Positions 15,257-23,241 of a stretch of 31,729 nucleotides of DNA are shown here, piece after piece. The stretch covers positions 1 to 31,729 of IMG/VR virus record IMGVR_UViG_3300013132_000159. One strand, given 5' to 3'. The DNA is from a virus. The translations under genes and the position numbers were made by a program. How positions within the stretch are numbered: position 1 is the stretch's first letter; every line of letters starts with the position of its first letter. The notes beneath the pieces are model-generated. The model made no database searches. It was not told the DNA's origin and saw only the letters and a program-made list of their open reading frames with translations.

Positions 15257-15298
15257 AGGCGGGGGAGGCATCGGTGATCCCGGTGTTCTCCCCCGCCT
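15257..15298 (+). terminator. Terminator-like stem-loop after the capsid gene
   Basis: Arms AGGCGGGGGAG (15257-15267) and CTCCCCCGCCT (15288-15298) are perfectly complementary over 11 bp with a 20-nt loop, starting 11 nt past the capsid stop. Only two T follow, so it may act as a partial terminator or protect the 3' end of capsid mRNA. Confidence 0.7.
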
Positions 15299-15319
15299 TG
15301 TGCCGTTGAGAGGATTGTT

Positions 15320-15613
15320 GTGCCGACGTTCATGCCTCCGACTGAACCGTATTCGCAGACGGATCGGCGTGGTTCTCGGCTGGCGAATCGTCTGATGCGT
15401 TATTACGGTACGTTGGATCGTGGCCGTAATGTGTTCTATCTATCTAATGGGGTTGTGACGGAAACCGACCCCGATTCGGTAAGTGTCTTTTGGGACAAGA
15501 CCGCTGGTTCTCCCTATGTGGTTGAGGTCTGGTGGGGGTCTGCTGCTACCCCGTATACTGTGACAGCAGAGCAGGCTTCTGCTTTGACTGCGGCTGGGTA
15601 TACGGTGGTGTGA
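15320..15613 (+). CDS. Small connector-type virion protein (97 aa)
   Basis: GTG 15320 follows GAGAGGA with 5-nt spacing. The protein has a basic N-terminal part (about residues 15-35), then beta-rich sequence with tryptophans (VSVFWDKTAGSPYVVEVWWG) and a C-terminal helix. No family is recognised. The place just after the capsid gene is typical of head-completion or decoration proteins, but the specific role is unknown. Confidence 0.6.
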   Translation: MPTFMPPTEPYSQTDRRGSRLANRLMRYYGTLDRGRNVFYLSNGVVTETDPDSVSVFWDKTAGSPYVVEVWWGSAATPYTVTAEQASALTAAGYTVV

Positions 15614-15614
15614 T

Positions 15615-15830
15615 ATGGAACTTGTGCAGTCGTTGAATCGACTGGCTGGCACGACAGATTTGACTGAGGTGCAGGCTGCGAATGTGTGGGCGGGTACGTC
15701 TGGTTTGACGTTGACTCAAGCCCTGCGCGCAAAGGCCGAGAATGTTAGTCTTACGGATGTGCAGGCGTTGAATGTTTTGGCTAGCCGGGTTGGTTTCCCG
15801 GCTCCCCTGGCTGCAAGGTTGATTCCGTAA
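15615..15830 (+). CDS. Small repeat-containing protein (71 aa)
   Basis: ATG 15615 begins 1 nt after the previous stop, and its stop overlaps the following ATG (TAATG). The 71 residues contain two imperfect copies of a helical unit (DLTEVQAANVWAG and SLTDVQALNVLAS), with a third weaker copy between. Function is unknown; it is likely virion-associated by position. Confidence 0.6.
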   Translation: MELVQSLNRLAGTTDLTEVQAANVWAGTSGLTLTQALRAKAENVSLTDVQALNVLASRVGFPAPLAARLIP

Positions 15831-16294
15831 TGACTTTGGGTTCTGCGATTCCGCCGCCGCCTTCGACGCAGTTGGCTTCTGTTGCTGAGAATGCGTTGGA
15901 GTCTTGGCTGCGTGAGCGGTCGGATACGTTGTTTGTGATTCAGGAGATTCTGCGTGCCCAGGAACAGACGCAGATGGCTTTGGCGAATATCGTCCAGTCG
16001 TTTCAGTCTACGCAGGCTACGGTCGCTGAGACTTTGGTGGAGGCGGCTCGGAGTTTGTCGTCTGCTGCATCTGGTTTGGCTGCACGGGTGGAGCAGCCTG
16101 CCCCGGTGGTGAACGTGACGATTCCTGAGATTGAGCCGGTAGTGAATGTGCAAGTTGAGGCGGCTCCGGTGCATGTGCAGATGATGGAGGCTGAGGAATC
16201 GGAGAAGCCTGAGAAGAAGTCACGCGAGATTACGACTGTTGAGCGTGACGCAGAAGGTAGAATTGTTAGGACAATCACAGAGGAAGTGGAATGA
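15830..16294 (+). CDS. Virion-module protein with helical stalk and acidic tail (154 aa)
   Basis: The N-terminus is Pro-rich, followed by a long Ala/Gln-rich helix (about residues 18-88). A beta-prone Val/Pro segment (PVVNVTIPEIEPVVNVQVEA) comes next, and a charged C-terminus ends in TVERDAEGRIVRTITEEVE, a tail type often seen in small phage head-tail proteins. It may be a trimeric or oligomeric spike or connector component. Overlaps both neighbours by one to four bases. Confidence 0.6.
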   Translation: MTLGSAIPPPPSTQLASVAENALESWLRERSDTLFVIQEILRAQEQTQMALANIVQSFQSTQATVAETLVEAARSLSSAASGLAARVEQPAPVVNVTIPEIEPVVNVQVEAAPVHVQMMEAEESEKPEKKSREITTVERDAEGRIVRTITEEVE

Positions 16295-16668
16295 GTCTTT
16301 CTAACCATGCCGAGAATGCTTTTGCAAACGCTCTGCGGGGCGGTGGCAACGGGTCGAATGTGACGGCTCCCGCTGCGCTGTATGCGAAGTTGCACACGGG
16401 CGCAGCGGGTGAGGATGGTACGAGCAATGCTGCTGCGACCACGACTCGCGTTGAGGTTCAGTTCGGTGCTGCGTCGAACGGTGTGATTTCGTTGTCGAAC
16501 AGCCCGTCGTGGACGAACCTTGCGAATGCCGAAACGATTTCCCACATTTCGATTTGGGATAACAGTACGGCTGGTAACTGTTGGGGCGATGGGGCGCTTA
16601 CGTCGTCGGTGACTGTGGGTGTCGGTGACACTCTGACGATTAGTGCCTTTACGCTCACCATGACGTAA
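16291..16668 (+). CDS. Beta-sandwich virion or tail-associated protein (125 aa)
   Basis: The sequence has the order seen in a widespread small phage tail-protein family. ALYAKLHTGAAGEDG comes near residues 28-42, a variable beta region follows, then SWTNLANAETISHISIWDN (about 71-89), GDGALTSSVTVGVGDTLTI and a final strand. Such proteins are found beside fibres and adhesins and probably form a beta-sandwich attachment unit. ATGA overlap with the upstream gene and TAATG overlap with the adhesin gene support co-translation. Confidence 0.65.
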   Translation: MSLSNHAENAFANALRGGGNGSNVTAPAALYAKLHTGAAGEDGTSNAAATTTRVEVQFGAASNGVISLSNSPSWTNLANAETISHISIWDNSTAGNCWGDGALTSSVTVGVGDTLTISAFTLTMT

Positions 16669-18200
16669 TGGCAGTTTCCGTTGCGTCAGCCCTGAATGTT
16701 GCAGGGTCGGATACTGACGCAAGGGATTATACGACTGCATCATGGACCCCTACCGCGGGGAAGGTGTACCTGGTTGCGTTTGCGGTCCATGACTTGGGCG
16801 GGTCGCCGCTGGTCCCTTCGATCAGCGGCAACAACATCACTTGGTCTCGGGTCGGCAACGACGTCGGCGGTAATGTTACCCAACCGGCGATGGCCGTATG
16901 GGCCGGGTATGCGGATTCGTCCGCGTCGGCTGGGTCGATTACTTTCTCTGGTTGCGTGCCGTCCGGGCAGACTGCCGACGGCGCGATTTGGGGTATTGCA
17001 GAACTTACTGGTGTTGGGCGTGGTACTGATCTTGGTTTCGTCCAATCTGCTGTTGGTTCTACCACCGCCGACACGCTGACTGTCACGCTGAATGCGTTTG
17101 CTTCTGCGGGTAATGCTGCTGCCGCATGGTTCATCTCGTATGACAACGCTGGTGGCGCAATCACTAATACTGCTGGCACCGGTTTTGCGATCACGACAGG
17201 ACTGGACGCGCAGCAGGCCACCGGCGGCGACAGGATGCGTTTGTCGTTCCAGTTTCGGAGCGATAACGATACGTCGGTTGATGTAACTGCTTCTTCTGCG
17301 AATGATCGGCTGTCGATGCACGCCGTTGAGATTCGCGCAGCAGTTACGTATACGCGCGATGCGACCATTGCCGGTGATGGTTCTCTTTCCGCAACTGCTT
17401 TCCGCACCCGGTTCTTTTCTGCGTCGGTTGCGGGTGATGGTGCTTGGTCCGCTACTGCTGTCGTCACTCGTTTCCGTTCTGCGGCTATCGCCGGGAACGG
17501 CGACTGGTCTGCCACGGGGGTACGCACACAGTTCTTCTCTGCGGCTATCGCTGGTAACGGTGACTGGTCTGCTAGCGCCGCGATCACAAAGTCGGCTTCT
17601 GCGGCTATTGCCGGGAACGGTGATTGGTCAGCCACCATCGTCAGAAGTGGTGTGCGCGATGCTGCTATCGCCGGGGCTGGTGAATGGTCTGCTACCGCCG
17701 TAGCCACTCGGTTTGTTGAGGCTGCTGTCGTCGGGAATGGCGACTGGTCGGCTAGCGCAACAGTCACTAACTTTGCGATAGTTGATATTGCTGGCAGCGG
17801 AGATTGGTCGGCTTCGGTTACCGTCACCCGGTTTGTTGTCGCGGCTGTTGCTGGCAATGGGGATTGGTCGGCGTCTACGTCCGTAACCCGGTTTGTGTCG
17901 GGGGAGATTGTCGGGTTTGGTTTCTGGTCAGCCACTAACTTCGGTACGAAGTTTGCGATTGCTTCGATTAGTGGGTCTGGTGAGTGGCAGACGACGTTTG
18001 TTCGTACTGCTGTCGTTGTTGCGGCCATTGCTGGTAACGGTGCTTGGTCTGCGACATTGGGACGAGTTGGGGGTGTATCCGAACCTACGTTTGGTGGTAC
18101 CCCCTATTCGCAACGCGAGTTGGATAAACAAGTTTACGATGAACGGCTGGCAAGGATCATCGCTGACGATGACGAGGTGCTGTTGTGTCTGTTGACGTAG
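16668..18200 (+). CDS. Repeat-containing tail adhesin/fibre (510 aa)
   Basis: Residues 1-225 form a beta-rich, lectin-like domain. Residues about 230-470 consist of twelve tandem 20-residue repeats with core AAIAGNGDWSAT followed by a variable TRF-type half. The Gly-[ND]-Gly-x-Trp-Ser-Ala core is nearly invariant while the other half varies. The C-terminus (about 471-510) contains PYSQRELDKQVYDERLARII. Repeats of this type make stiff beta-solenoid or trimeric shafts in phage fibres, so receptor contact is likely. The 60-nt period in DNA may allow repeat-number change by recombination. The stop region overlaps the next gene by 16 nt. Confidence 0.72.
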   Translation: MAVSVASALNVAGSDTDARDYTTASWTPTAGKVYLVAFAVHDLGGSPLVPSISGNNITWSRVGNDVGGNVTQPAMAVWAGYADSSASAGSITFSGCVPSGQTADGAIWGIAELTGVGRGTDLGFVQSAVGSTTADTLTVTLNAFASAGNAAAAWFISYDNAGGAITNTAGTGFAITTGLDAQQATGGDRMRLSFQFRSDNDTSVDVTASSANDRLSMHAVEIRAAVTYTRDATIAGDGSLSATAFRTRFFSASVAGDGAWSATAVVTRFRSAAIAGNGDWSATGVRTQFFSAAIAGNGDWSASAAITKSASAAIAGNGDWSATIVRSGVRDAAIAGAGEWSATAVATRFVEAAVVGNGDWSASATVTNFAIVDIAGSGDWSASVTVTRFVVAAVAGNGDWSASTSVTRFVSGEIVGFGFWSATNFGTKFAIASISGSGEWQTTFVRTAVVVAAIAGNGAWSATLGRVGGVSEPTFGGTPYSQRELDKQVYDERLARIIADDDEVLLCLLT

Positions 18201-18610
18201 AACAGTTGGTCGCTGAAATCACTCGGCGGGTTGTCCACGAAGTGTTGGAGGCCCTTGCGGTCCCGACGACCGTTGAGGATGATTACCCGGATTGGGACGA
18301 ATACGTCGATAAGAGCGGCGTGTTGGCAGAACCGGCTTACGAGGCTGGGTTGTCGGGCCAGTTGGGTCGTGTGTCTCCGTTGCGTGCCCGCCTTCAGGGC
18401 GAGTTGGAACCTGCGATTGAGGAACTGCCTGAAGATGAGGACATTGAGGCGTTGGCGGCGGGTACTTCGGCGGGGGATGTGGTGCCGTTGAGCGTCGATT
18501 CTTTTGGTGAGAGGCGTGGCGGGTTCGACCCTCGGGCGAACCCTTCTTGGTTCAATGCTCAGTATCAGCGGGACGTTGTGCTTCCCTCGCGGGTCGCACC
18601 GAAGGGGTGA
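18185..18610 (+). CDS. Acidic hypothetical protein (141 aa)
   Basis: GTG 18185 lies within the last 16 nt of the adhesin gene in another frame. The protein is strongly acidic with an N-terminal amphipathic helix (VEQLVAEITRRVVHEVLEAL), an Asp/Tyr/Trp-rich patch (about residues 32-42) and a Glu-rich stretch (about 75-90). The aromatic C-terminal tail is NPSWFNAQYQRDVVLPS. No family is recognised. Position suggests a tail accessory or chaperone for the adhesin. Confidence 0.6.
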   Translation: MSVDVEQLVAEITRRVVHEVLEALAVPTTVEDDYPDWDEYVDKSGVLAEPAYEAGLSGQLGRVSPLRARLQGELEPAIEELPEDEDIEALAAGTSAGDVVPLSVDSFGERRGGFDPRANPSWFNAQYQRDVVLPSRVAPKG

Positions 18611-18615
18611 TTGAT

Positions 18616-19068
18616 ATGCCGACTTATCTGTATGAATGCAAGACCGGTCATCGGGAGGAAGTGTGGCGTTCGATCCACACGAAGAACCTGAAGGTCGATG
18701 ATTGTGTGCGTTGCGGCGAGAAGGCACATCTTGTGTTTACTTCTCCTGCGATTGCGGCTGATGCGTTGCCGAACAAGTTGCATGGTGTGCGGTCTGTGGA
18801 TGCGCGTGAGCGTGGCTGGGATAAGGACATGCCTGCGTATAAGCGGCTGCGCGAGCAGGGTTACCAGCCTCGGGGTGTGGATGGTGCGGCGATGGCTGAG
18901 GCTGCTGCGAATCATCCGTTGGAGATTGAGATGGGTCGCCCGTTGGGTAAAGAGAAGGAGGTCCGGCGGGCGCAGGAGATTGCTAGCGAGTTGATGAATC
19001 GTGATGTGACCAAGACTGGTAGTGAGATTGGTAAGGCAAAGCGGACCGGCGAGGGAGTGAAGGTGTGA
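18616..19068 (+). CDS. FmdB-like zinc-ribbon protein (150 aa)
   Basis: The N-terminal 45 residues match the FmdB/CxxC-type zinc ribbon: MPTYLYECKTGH, then CVRCG, with probable zinc ligands C8, H12, C30 and C33, followed by FTSPAI. The rest (about 60-150) is charged and helical with Lys-rich ends. ATG 18616 follows GAAGGGG; the upstream in-frame start at 18547 lies in the previous gene. In phages such proteins are found near tail and capsid genes; the role is unknown, possibly protein-protein docking. Overlaps the glycosyltransferase start by 4 nt. Confidence 0.75.
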   Translation: MPTYLYECKTGHREEVWRSIHTKNLKVDDCVRCGEKAHLVFTSPAIAADALPNKLHGVRSVDARERGWDKDMPAYKRLREQGYQPRGVDGAAMAEAAANHPLEIEMGRPLGKEKEVRRAQEIASELMNRDVTKTGSEIGKAKRTGEGVKV

Positions 19069-20444
19069 ACGAATTGACGTTGTTGTATACCCATTCCATG
19101 TCGATTGGGTATGGGCGTATGGGCATTAAGTTGGCTGATGCTCTGGCTGATTTGGGTGTCGATCTTTACGATTCGTTGGGTGCCCCGGCGGAGGGGGAGA
19201 GCGGCGAGGATCGGGAGGGTCGTGTCCGTAGGGTGAGGGAGGGCGGGCCGACGAATGTTACGTCGTGGATTTCGGTTCCGACTCATGCCCGCTGGTGGTA
19301 CGAGAAGCAGTTTGCTTCGTGTTTCACGATGTGGGAAGCGAGTGTGTTGCCCCCGTCGTTTCGGGACACGCTGCATGAGTTCGATGTGTTGATGGTTCCA
19401 TCACAGCAGAACATTGATTTGTTCAGCCAGTATCACCACAACGTCCGGTATGTGCCGTTGGGTGTCGATTTGGAGAAGTGGCATTATGTTCCGCGTGTAA
19501 TGCCAGATAAGCATTTCTCGTTTCTGTGTGGAGGGTCGGGGCAGCGTAAGGGTGTTGATCTGGCGTTCAAGGCGTTCCGTACGGTGTTCCTGGGATGGAA
19601 CAAGAAGTGGGGTCCTGAACCTCAGTTGGTGTTGAAGAACCCGAAGGGTGAGGCAAAGTTCCGGGGTTATGACCGGGTGTTGATGGTGTCTGGTCGTATC
19701 TCTAACCAGGCTGAGATTGATTTGTACGGGTCGGCGCATTGTTATGTGCAGCCGTCGCGTGGTGAGGGTTTCGGTTTGCAGCCGTTGCAGGCGTTGGCGC
19801 AGGGTATGCCGACGATTCTGACTGATGCTCACGGCCATTCTTCGTTTGCGAAGTTGGGTATCCCGTTGGGGTGGGATTGGTCGAAGGCCGAATACTTCAT
19901 TTATGGGGATGCTGGGGATTGGTGGGAACCGAAGTTCGATGAACTTTGCGAACTAATGTGGGATGTGTATACGAACTATCAGAAGCATGTGGATCGTGCG
20001 GCGGTTATCGCACAGTCGATCATCCCGCAAGAGTTCAGTTGGGAGCGGTGCGCCGAACGGTTTATTGAGGCGCACGGCAACGAACTGTCCCGCCCCTACC
20101 AGGGCAACGGTTCGTACTATTTCCCTGAGCATCAGAACTATCTGGTGCGTGTCTCCCGCAAGTGGGAGGCTGAGATTGCTGGGCTGCATTTCATGTGGCT
20201 GCCAGGCAAGGACTATTACGAGCCTGCGGATGTGAAGCGCATCTTGTTTGAGCGGGGTGTTCTGGAACCGTCTTGTTTGGATGGGCCGGATCATGGGCTG
20301 GTGGAGAATCAGGTGGCCCGGATCGGGGCGTATTCGGCCCATAAGGAATGGTGCCCGACTTGCCATCAGCAGTTGAATAGCCGCCCGAATCAGGCTGATG
20401 CGCTAGAACAAGAGATGGAGAACCAGGCTTCTGTCTGGCAGTAG
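19065..20444 (+). CDS. GT4-family (GT-B fold) glycosyltransferase
   Basis: A 459-aa enzyme with GT-B glycosyltransferase organisation. The N-terminal acceptor domain includes HSMSIGYGRMGIKLADAL and TMWEASVLPPSFRDTL; VPLGVDLEKWHYVP lies at about 141-154. The C-terminal nucleotide-sugar domain has GGSGQRKGVDLAFKAF near 163 and the signature EGFGLQPLQA at 234-243. The second residue of the usual EX7E pair is Gln (E234, Q242). A C-terminal extension carries CPTC. It probably transfers sugar from a nucleotide donor to a virion protein, host surface glycan or DNA base; the substrate is unknown. Its location between tail genes favours virion or receptor modification. GTG 19065 overlaps the upstream stop. 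Confidence 0.85.
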   Translation: MNELTLLYTHSMSIGYGRMGIKLADALADLGVDLYDSLGAPAEGESGEDREGRVRRVREGGPTNVTSWISVPTHARWWYEKQFASCFTMWEASVLPPSFRDTLHEFDVLMVPSQQNIDLFSQYHHNVRYVPLGVDLEKWHYVPRVMPDKHFSFLCGGSGQRKGVDLAFKAFRTVFLGWNKKWGPEPQLVLKNPKGEAKFRGYDRVLMVSGRISNQAEIDLYGSAHCYVQPSRGEGFGLQPLQALAQGMPTILTDAHGHSSFAKLGIPLGWDWSKAEYFIYGDAGDWWEPKFDELCELMWDVYTNYQKHVDRAAVIAQSIIPQEFSWERCAERFIEAHGNELSRPYQGNGSYYFPEHQNYLVRVSRKWEAEIAGLHFMWLPGKDYYEPADVKRILFERGVLEPSCLDGPDHGLVENQVARIGAYSAHKEWCPTCHQQLNSRPNQADALEQEMENQASVWQ

Positions 20445-20473
20445 GGTGTATCATGCTATTGGGCGGGTACACC
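20445..20473 (+). promoter_or_regulatory. Stem-loop between glycosyltransferase and adaptor genes
   Basis: GGTGTA (20445-20450) pairs with TACACC (20468-20473) around a 17-nt loop, directly after the glycosyltransferase stop. No T-run follows. It may protect mRNA or insulate the downstream genes. Confidence 0.35.
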
Positions 20474-20498
20474 ATCGTATGAAAGTTGTGAGGTAGTG

Positions 20499-20516
20499 AT
20501 GGGTGCGGTCCGGTGA
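20499..20516 (+). CDS. Possible five-codon leader minigene
   Basis: ATG GGT GCG GTC CGG TGA has its own GAGGT Shine-Dalgarno 4 nt upstream, and its stop overlaps the GTG start at 20513 (GTGA). The downstream GTG has no good ribosome-binding site of its own, so re-initiation after this minigene could drive its translation. It may be coincidental. Confidence 0.3.
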   Translation: MGAVR

Positions 20517-21400
20517 CCACCGCCAACGATCTGATTGACGCCACTCTTGATTGGGTGTTGGGTGGCGAAGATGAGAACGTGAATGTTTTGGCTGGGAATG
20601 TGGATGCGGCTGATACGTCGCTGACCATGCTTTACGATCTGAATGAGATTGTTCCTGGCACGATGATTGCTGTTGGCCTAGAGGTCATGCGGGTGGTGGA
20701 TGCTTCCCCGACTTCTAAGGTTGTGACGGTGATCCGAGGGCAGCGTGGTTCTACTGCTGCGTCCCATTCGCAGAATGCGTTGGTGCAGGTCGCCCCCCGG
20801 TTTTCTCGCTGGTCGGTGTTCCGTGCCCTGAACGATGATCTTGCTTCGCTGTCTGGTTTTGGTCTGTTCCAAATCAAGACTGCCGATATCACTTATAACT
20901 CGTCGGTGATGACATATGATCTGACGGGTGTAACTGATATCGACCAGGTGTATTCGTTGCGTTATGAGGTTCCTGGCGCTACGAAAGAATGGCCGTTGCT
21001 CCGCAATCAGGATTACCGGCTGGAACGCCATGCTGATACGGGCGATTTCCCGTCGGGGTTGTCGCTGACGATTTACCGTGAGTGCTATTCGGGGCGGGCG
21101 GTGCGTGTCGCCTACAAGGCTCCGTTCACTCGGATGACCGCAGCGTCGGATGATGTGCAGAGCGTGGCTGGTTTGCCTGCAACAGCAAATGATCTTCCCC
21201 CGTTGGGTGCTGCGATCCGTCTTATGTCGGGCCATGAGTCTGGCCGGGTGGCATACGACCGGCAGCCTGATACTCGTCGGGCGCAGGAAGTTCCTCCGGG
21301 TGCGTCGTTGCAGGCTGCGGCTGGTTGGACTCGTCTGCGCCAGCAGCGCATTGATGACGAGTTGCGGCGGCTGTCTCGCCGGTATCCGGTGAGGCGGTAA
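20513..21400 (+). CDS. Tail adaptor / head-tail connector-type protein (295 aa)
   Basis: The N-terminus MTTANDLIDATLDWVLG is followed by a beta-rich domain (about residues 20-100) with VLAGNVDAADTSLTM and a VIRGQRGSTAASH turn, a pattern shared with the start of the 23242 fibre. A second beta domain with Tyr/Asp-rich strands (about 125-220) and a helical Arg-rich C-terminus (about 265-295) follow. Its place before the beta-propeller-like protein matches the adaptor of podovirus tail tubes. Function is inferred from context. Confidence 0.6.
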   Translation: MTTANDLIDATLDWVLGGEDENVNVLAGNVDAADTSLTMLYDLNEIVPGTMIAVGLEVMRVVDASPTSKVVTVIRGQRGSTAASHSQNALVQVAPRFSRWSVFRALNDDLASLSGFGLFQIKTADITYNSSVMTYDLTGVTDIDQVYSLRYEVPGATKEWPLLRNQDYRLERHADTGDFPSGLSLTIYRECYSGRAVRVAYKAPFTRMTAASDDVQSVAGLPATANDLPPLGAAIRLMSGHESGRVAYDRQPDTRRAQEVPPGASLQAAAGWTRLRQQRIDDELRRLSRRYPVRR

Positions 21401-23235
21401 TGGCGTTCAACCAGGGGTTCAATGTTTCGTTCTTTACGGGGTCGTCGTCTACGAGCCTAGCCCCGTGGAAGTTCGATGTTGCTATCGCCGGTCGTGGCTA
21501 CATGATCGACCGGGAGTATCTGGCGCAGACTCCGCTTATCAGTTCGATTCGTGCGACTCGTACGCAGGGCGACGGGTCGAATGAGGTGGGTGAGCAGTCG
21601 TTAAACCCTGAGGATTTGTGGCGGCGTTCGCAGCAGTCATGGCATTTCGGTGCGGGCCAGACGTATCTGGATCGGGAGGATTCCAACCGGCGGCAGTTCC
21701 GTGCAAGTAAGGGAATCAACCCGTGGGTTGAGGGCCAATTGTCGTTGTTGAATACGACTGCCCGCCCGTTGTCTACTAGCAGCACAAATCTTCATATGGC
21801 TGTTGCCGGTGACCGTTTGTATGCGGCCGACGGTACAGCATTGAAGTATACGACTGATCTTTCTACTTGGAATACGGTCACGGGTACAAGCGGCGTTGCG
21901 ATTTCTGGTCTTGCTTCTGACGGTAAAACTGTGTGGATCGCTGACGGTACTGACATTTACAAGACGACTTCGACTACCAGTTCGGCGTCGAAGTTTGCTG
22001 CGAACTGTGGTGCGGACACGATTGGTTTCGTGAAGGGCCGGTTGTTGTATAGCAAGAACGACGAGTTGCATCAAATCACAAACTTTTCTAGTGGTGTGAC
22101 TGCTTCGATTCTTGACCATGCAAACGATGACATTGTGTGGGTTGGTTTCGCTGAGGCTCCGGGGTTCATCATGTGTGGGGCTAGCCTCCCCACGAAGGGT
22201 TACGTCTACAAGGTGACGTTGACGGCTGAAGGCACGAACCTGGGTGCGCCGACCGTTGCTGGGGAACTGCCCGATGGCGAATCGTTGTATTCGATTGGTT
22301 CGTATCTCGGGTTTGTGGTGCTTGGCACTTCGGCTGGGGCACGGTTCTGCACGGTTGGCAGCGACGGCAATCTGATTATCGGTGCGATCATTCCGACTCC
22401 GTACCCGGTGCGGTGTTTTGAGGGCCAGGATGAGTTCATCTGGTACGGGTTGACGAACTATGAGGCGACGAGCGGGTTGGGTCGCATGTCGTTGCGGACC
22501 TTCTCGGACACTCAGGCGTTGAAGCCTGCGTACGCATCTGACCTGATGATCGACTTGTCTGTCACTACGAACGATGTTGTGAGTGTCACGACTTTCTTGA
22601 ATCGCCGGGTGTTTGGTGTGTCGGGTAGCGGCATTTGGGCTGAGAACCCGAACAGTTTGGTGGCGTCAGGAACGATTGATTGTGGCCGGTTCAACTTTGG
22701 TATTACCGAACCGAAGATTCCGGTGTTTTTGGATGCAACGTTTGCTTCTGGTTTCGCCGGGTCGGTGGCTTCTTATATTGCGAAGGATGGCAGCACTTCG
22801 TTCTCAACGGTTGGGAACCAAACGACTTCGGGCAATCAGATTTCTGCGACTTATGAACTGAATGTTGGTGCGGTCGATCAAGCCGAGGTCCGGTTTGTGT
22901 TGAGCCGGGGGACGACAGTCACTCAGGGTCCGACGGTTTTGCGGTACACGGTTCGGGCGCAGCCTGTCCCCGGGTTGCGGCGTCGGCTGGTGTTGCCGTT
23001 GCTGCTGGTGGATAAGGTGCAGACTCGGGCACGGTCGTTTGTTGTTTACGATCCGTCTGAGGAACTTGGTGTGATTGAGGGTTGGCGTTCCACGAAGCAG
23101 ATTGTGGTCGTTCAGATTGGGCATGAAGCGTATGCTTCTACGCTGGAAGATTTTGATTTTGTGGCTACTCACCCGATGAGTAATGGTAGCGAATTCTGGA
23201 ACGGCACCTGTATTGTGCAGTTCAAGACTATCTAG
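21400..23235 (+). CDS. Beta-propeller-like tail nozzle/hub protein (611 aa)
   Basis: The protein consists of repeated beta-blade-like segments between about residues 125 and 430 (NLHMAVAGDRLYAADGTAL, GVAISGLASDGKTVWIADGT, FLNRRVFGVSGSGIWAENPN), consistent with a beta-propeller. A beta-rich C-terminal region (about 440-611) includes TYELNVGAVDQAEVRFVLSR. Tail nozzle proteins of short-tailed phages are of this kind and size, so it is likely the distal tail component that closes the channel. No enzymatic motif is seen. ATG overlaps the previous stop (TAATG). Confidence 0.65.
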   Translation: MAFNQGFNVSFFTGSSSTSLAPWKFDVAIAGRGYMIDREYLAQTPLISSIRATRTQGDGSNEVGEQSLNPEDLWRRSQQSWHFGAGQTYLDREDSNRRQFRASKGINPWVEGQLSLLNTTARPLSTSSTNLHMAVAGDRLYAADGTALKYTTDLSTWNTVTGTSGVAISGLASDGKTVWIADGTDIYKTTSTTSSASKFAANCGADTIGFVKGRLLYSKNDELHQITNFSSGVTASILDHANDDIVWVGFAEAPGFIMCGASLPTKGYVYKVTLTAEGTNLGAPTVAGELPDGESLYSIGSYLGFVVLGTSAGARFCTVGSDGNLIIGAIIPTPYPVRCFEGQDEFIWYGLTNYEATSGLGRMSLRTFSDTQALKPAYASDLMIDLSVTTNDVVSVTTFLNRRVFGVSGSGIWAENPNSLVASGTIDCGRFNFGITEPKIPVFLDATFASGFAGSVASYIAKDGSTSFSTVGNQTTSGNQISATYELNVGAVDQAEVRFVLSRGTTVTQGPTVLRYTVRAQPVPGLRRRLVLPLLLVDKVQTRARSFVVYDPSEELGVIEGWRSTKQIVVVQIGHEAYASTLEDFDFVATHPMSNGSEFWNGTCIVQFKTI

Positions 23236-23241
23236 GAGTAG

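Noticed and set aside
14239-15333. 364-codon reverse-strand frame opposite the capsid gene
   Set aside because: It covers the capsid gene and terminator exactly antisense, with Arg-rich low-complexity content expected from the bias of the forward gene.
16727-18028. 433-codon reverse-strand frame opposite the adhesin
   Set aside because: It is a mirror of the adhesin's 60-nt repeats and codon bias, with repeated ADQSPLPAIA-type sequence. There is no start context, and the forward frame has coupled neighbours.
16668-23235. Tape-measure or tail-assembly chaperone frameshift pair
   Set aside because: No pair of small overlapping frames with a slippery heptamer was seen before a long helical gene. 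The long proteins here are beta-rich, so a long-tailed virion is not supported.
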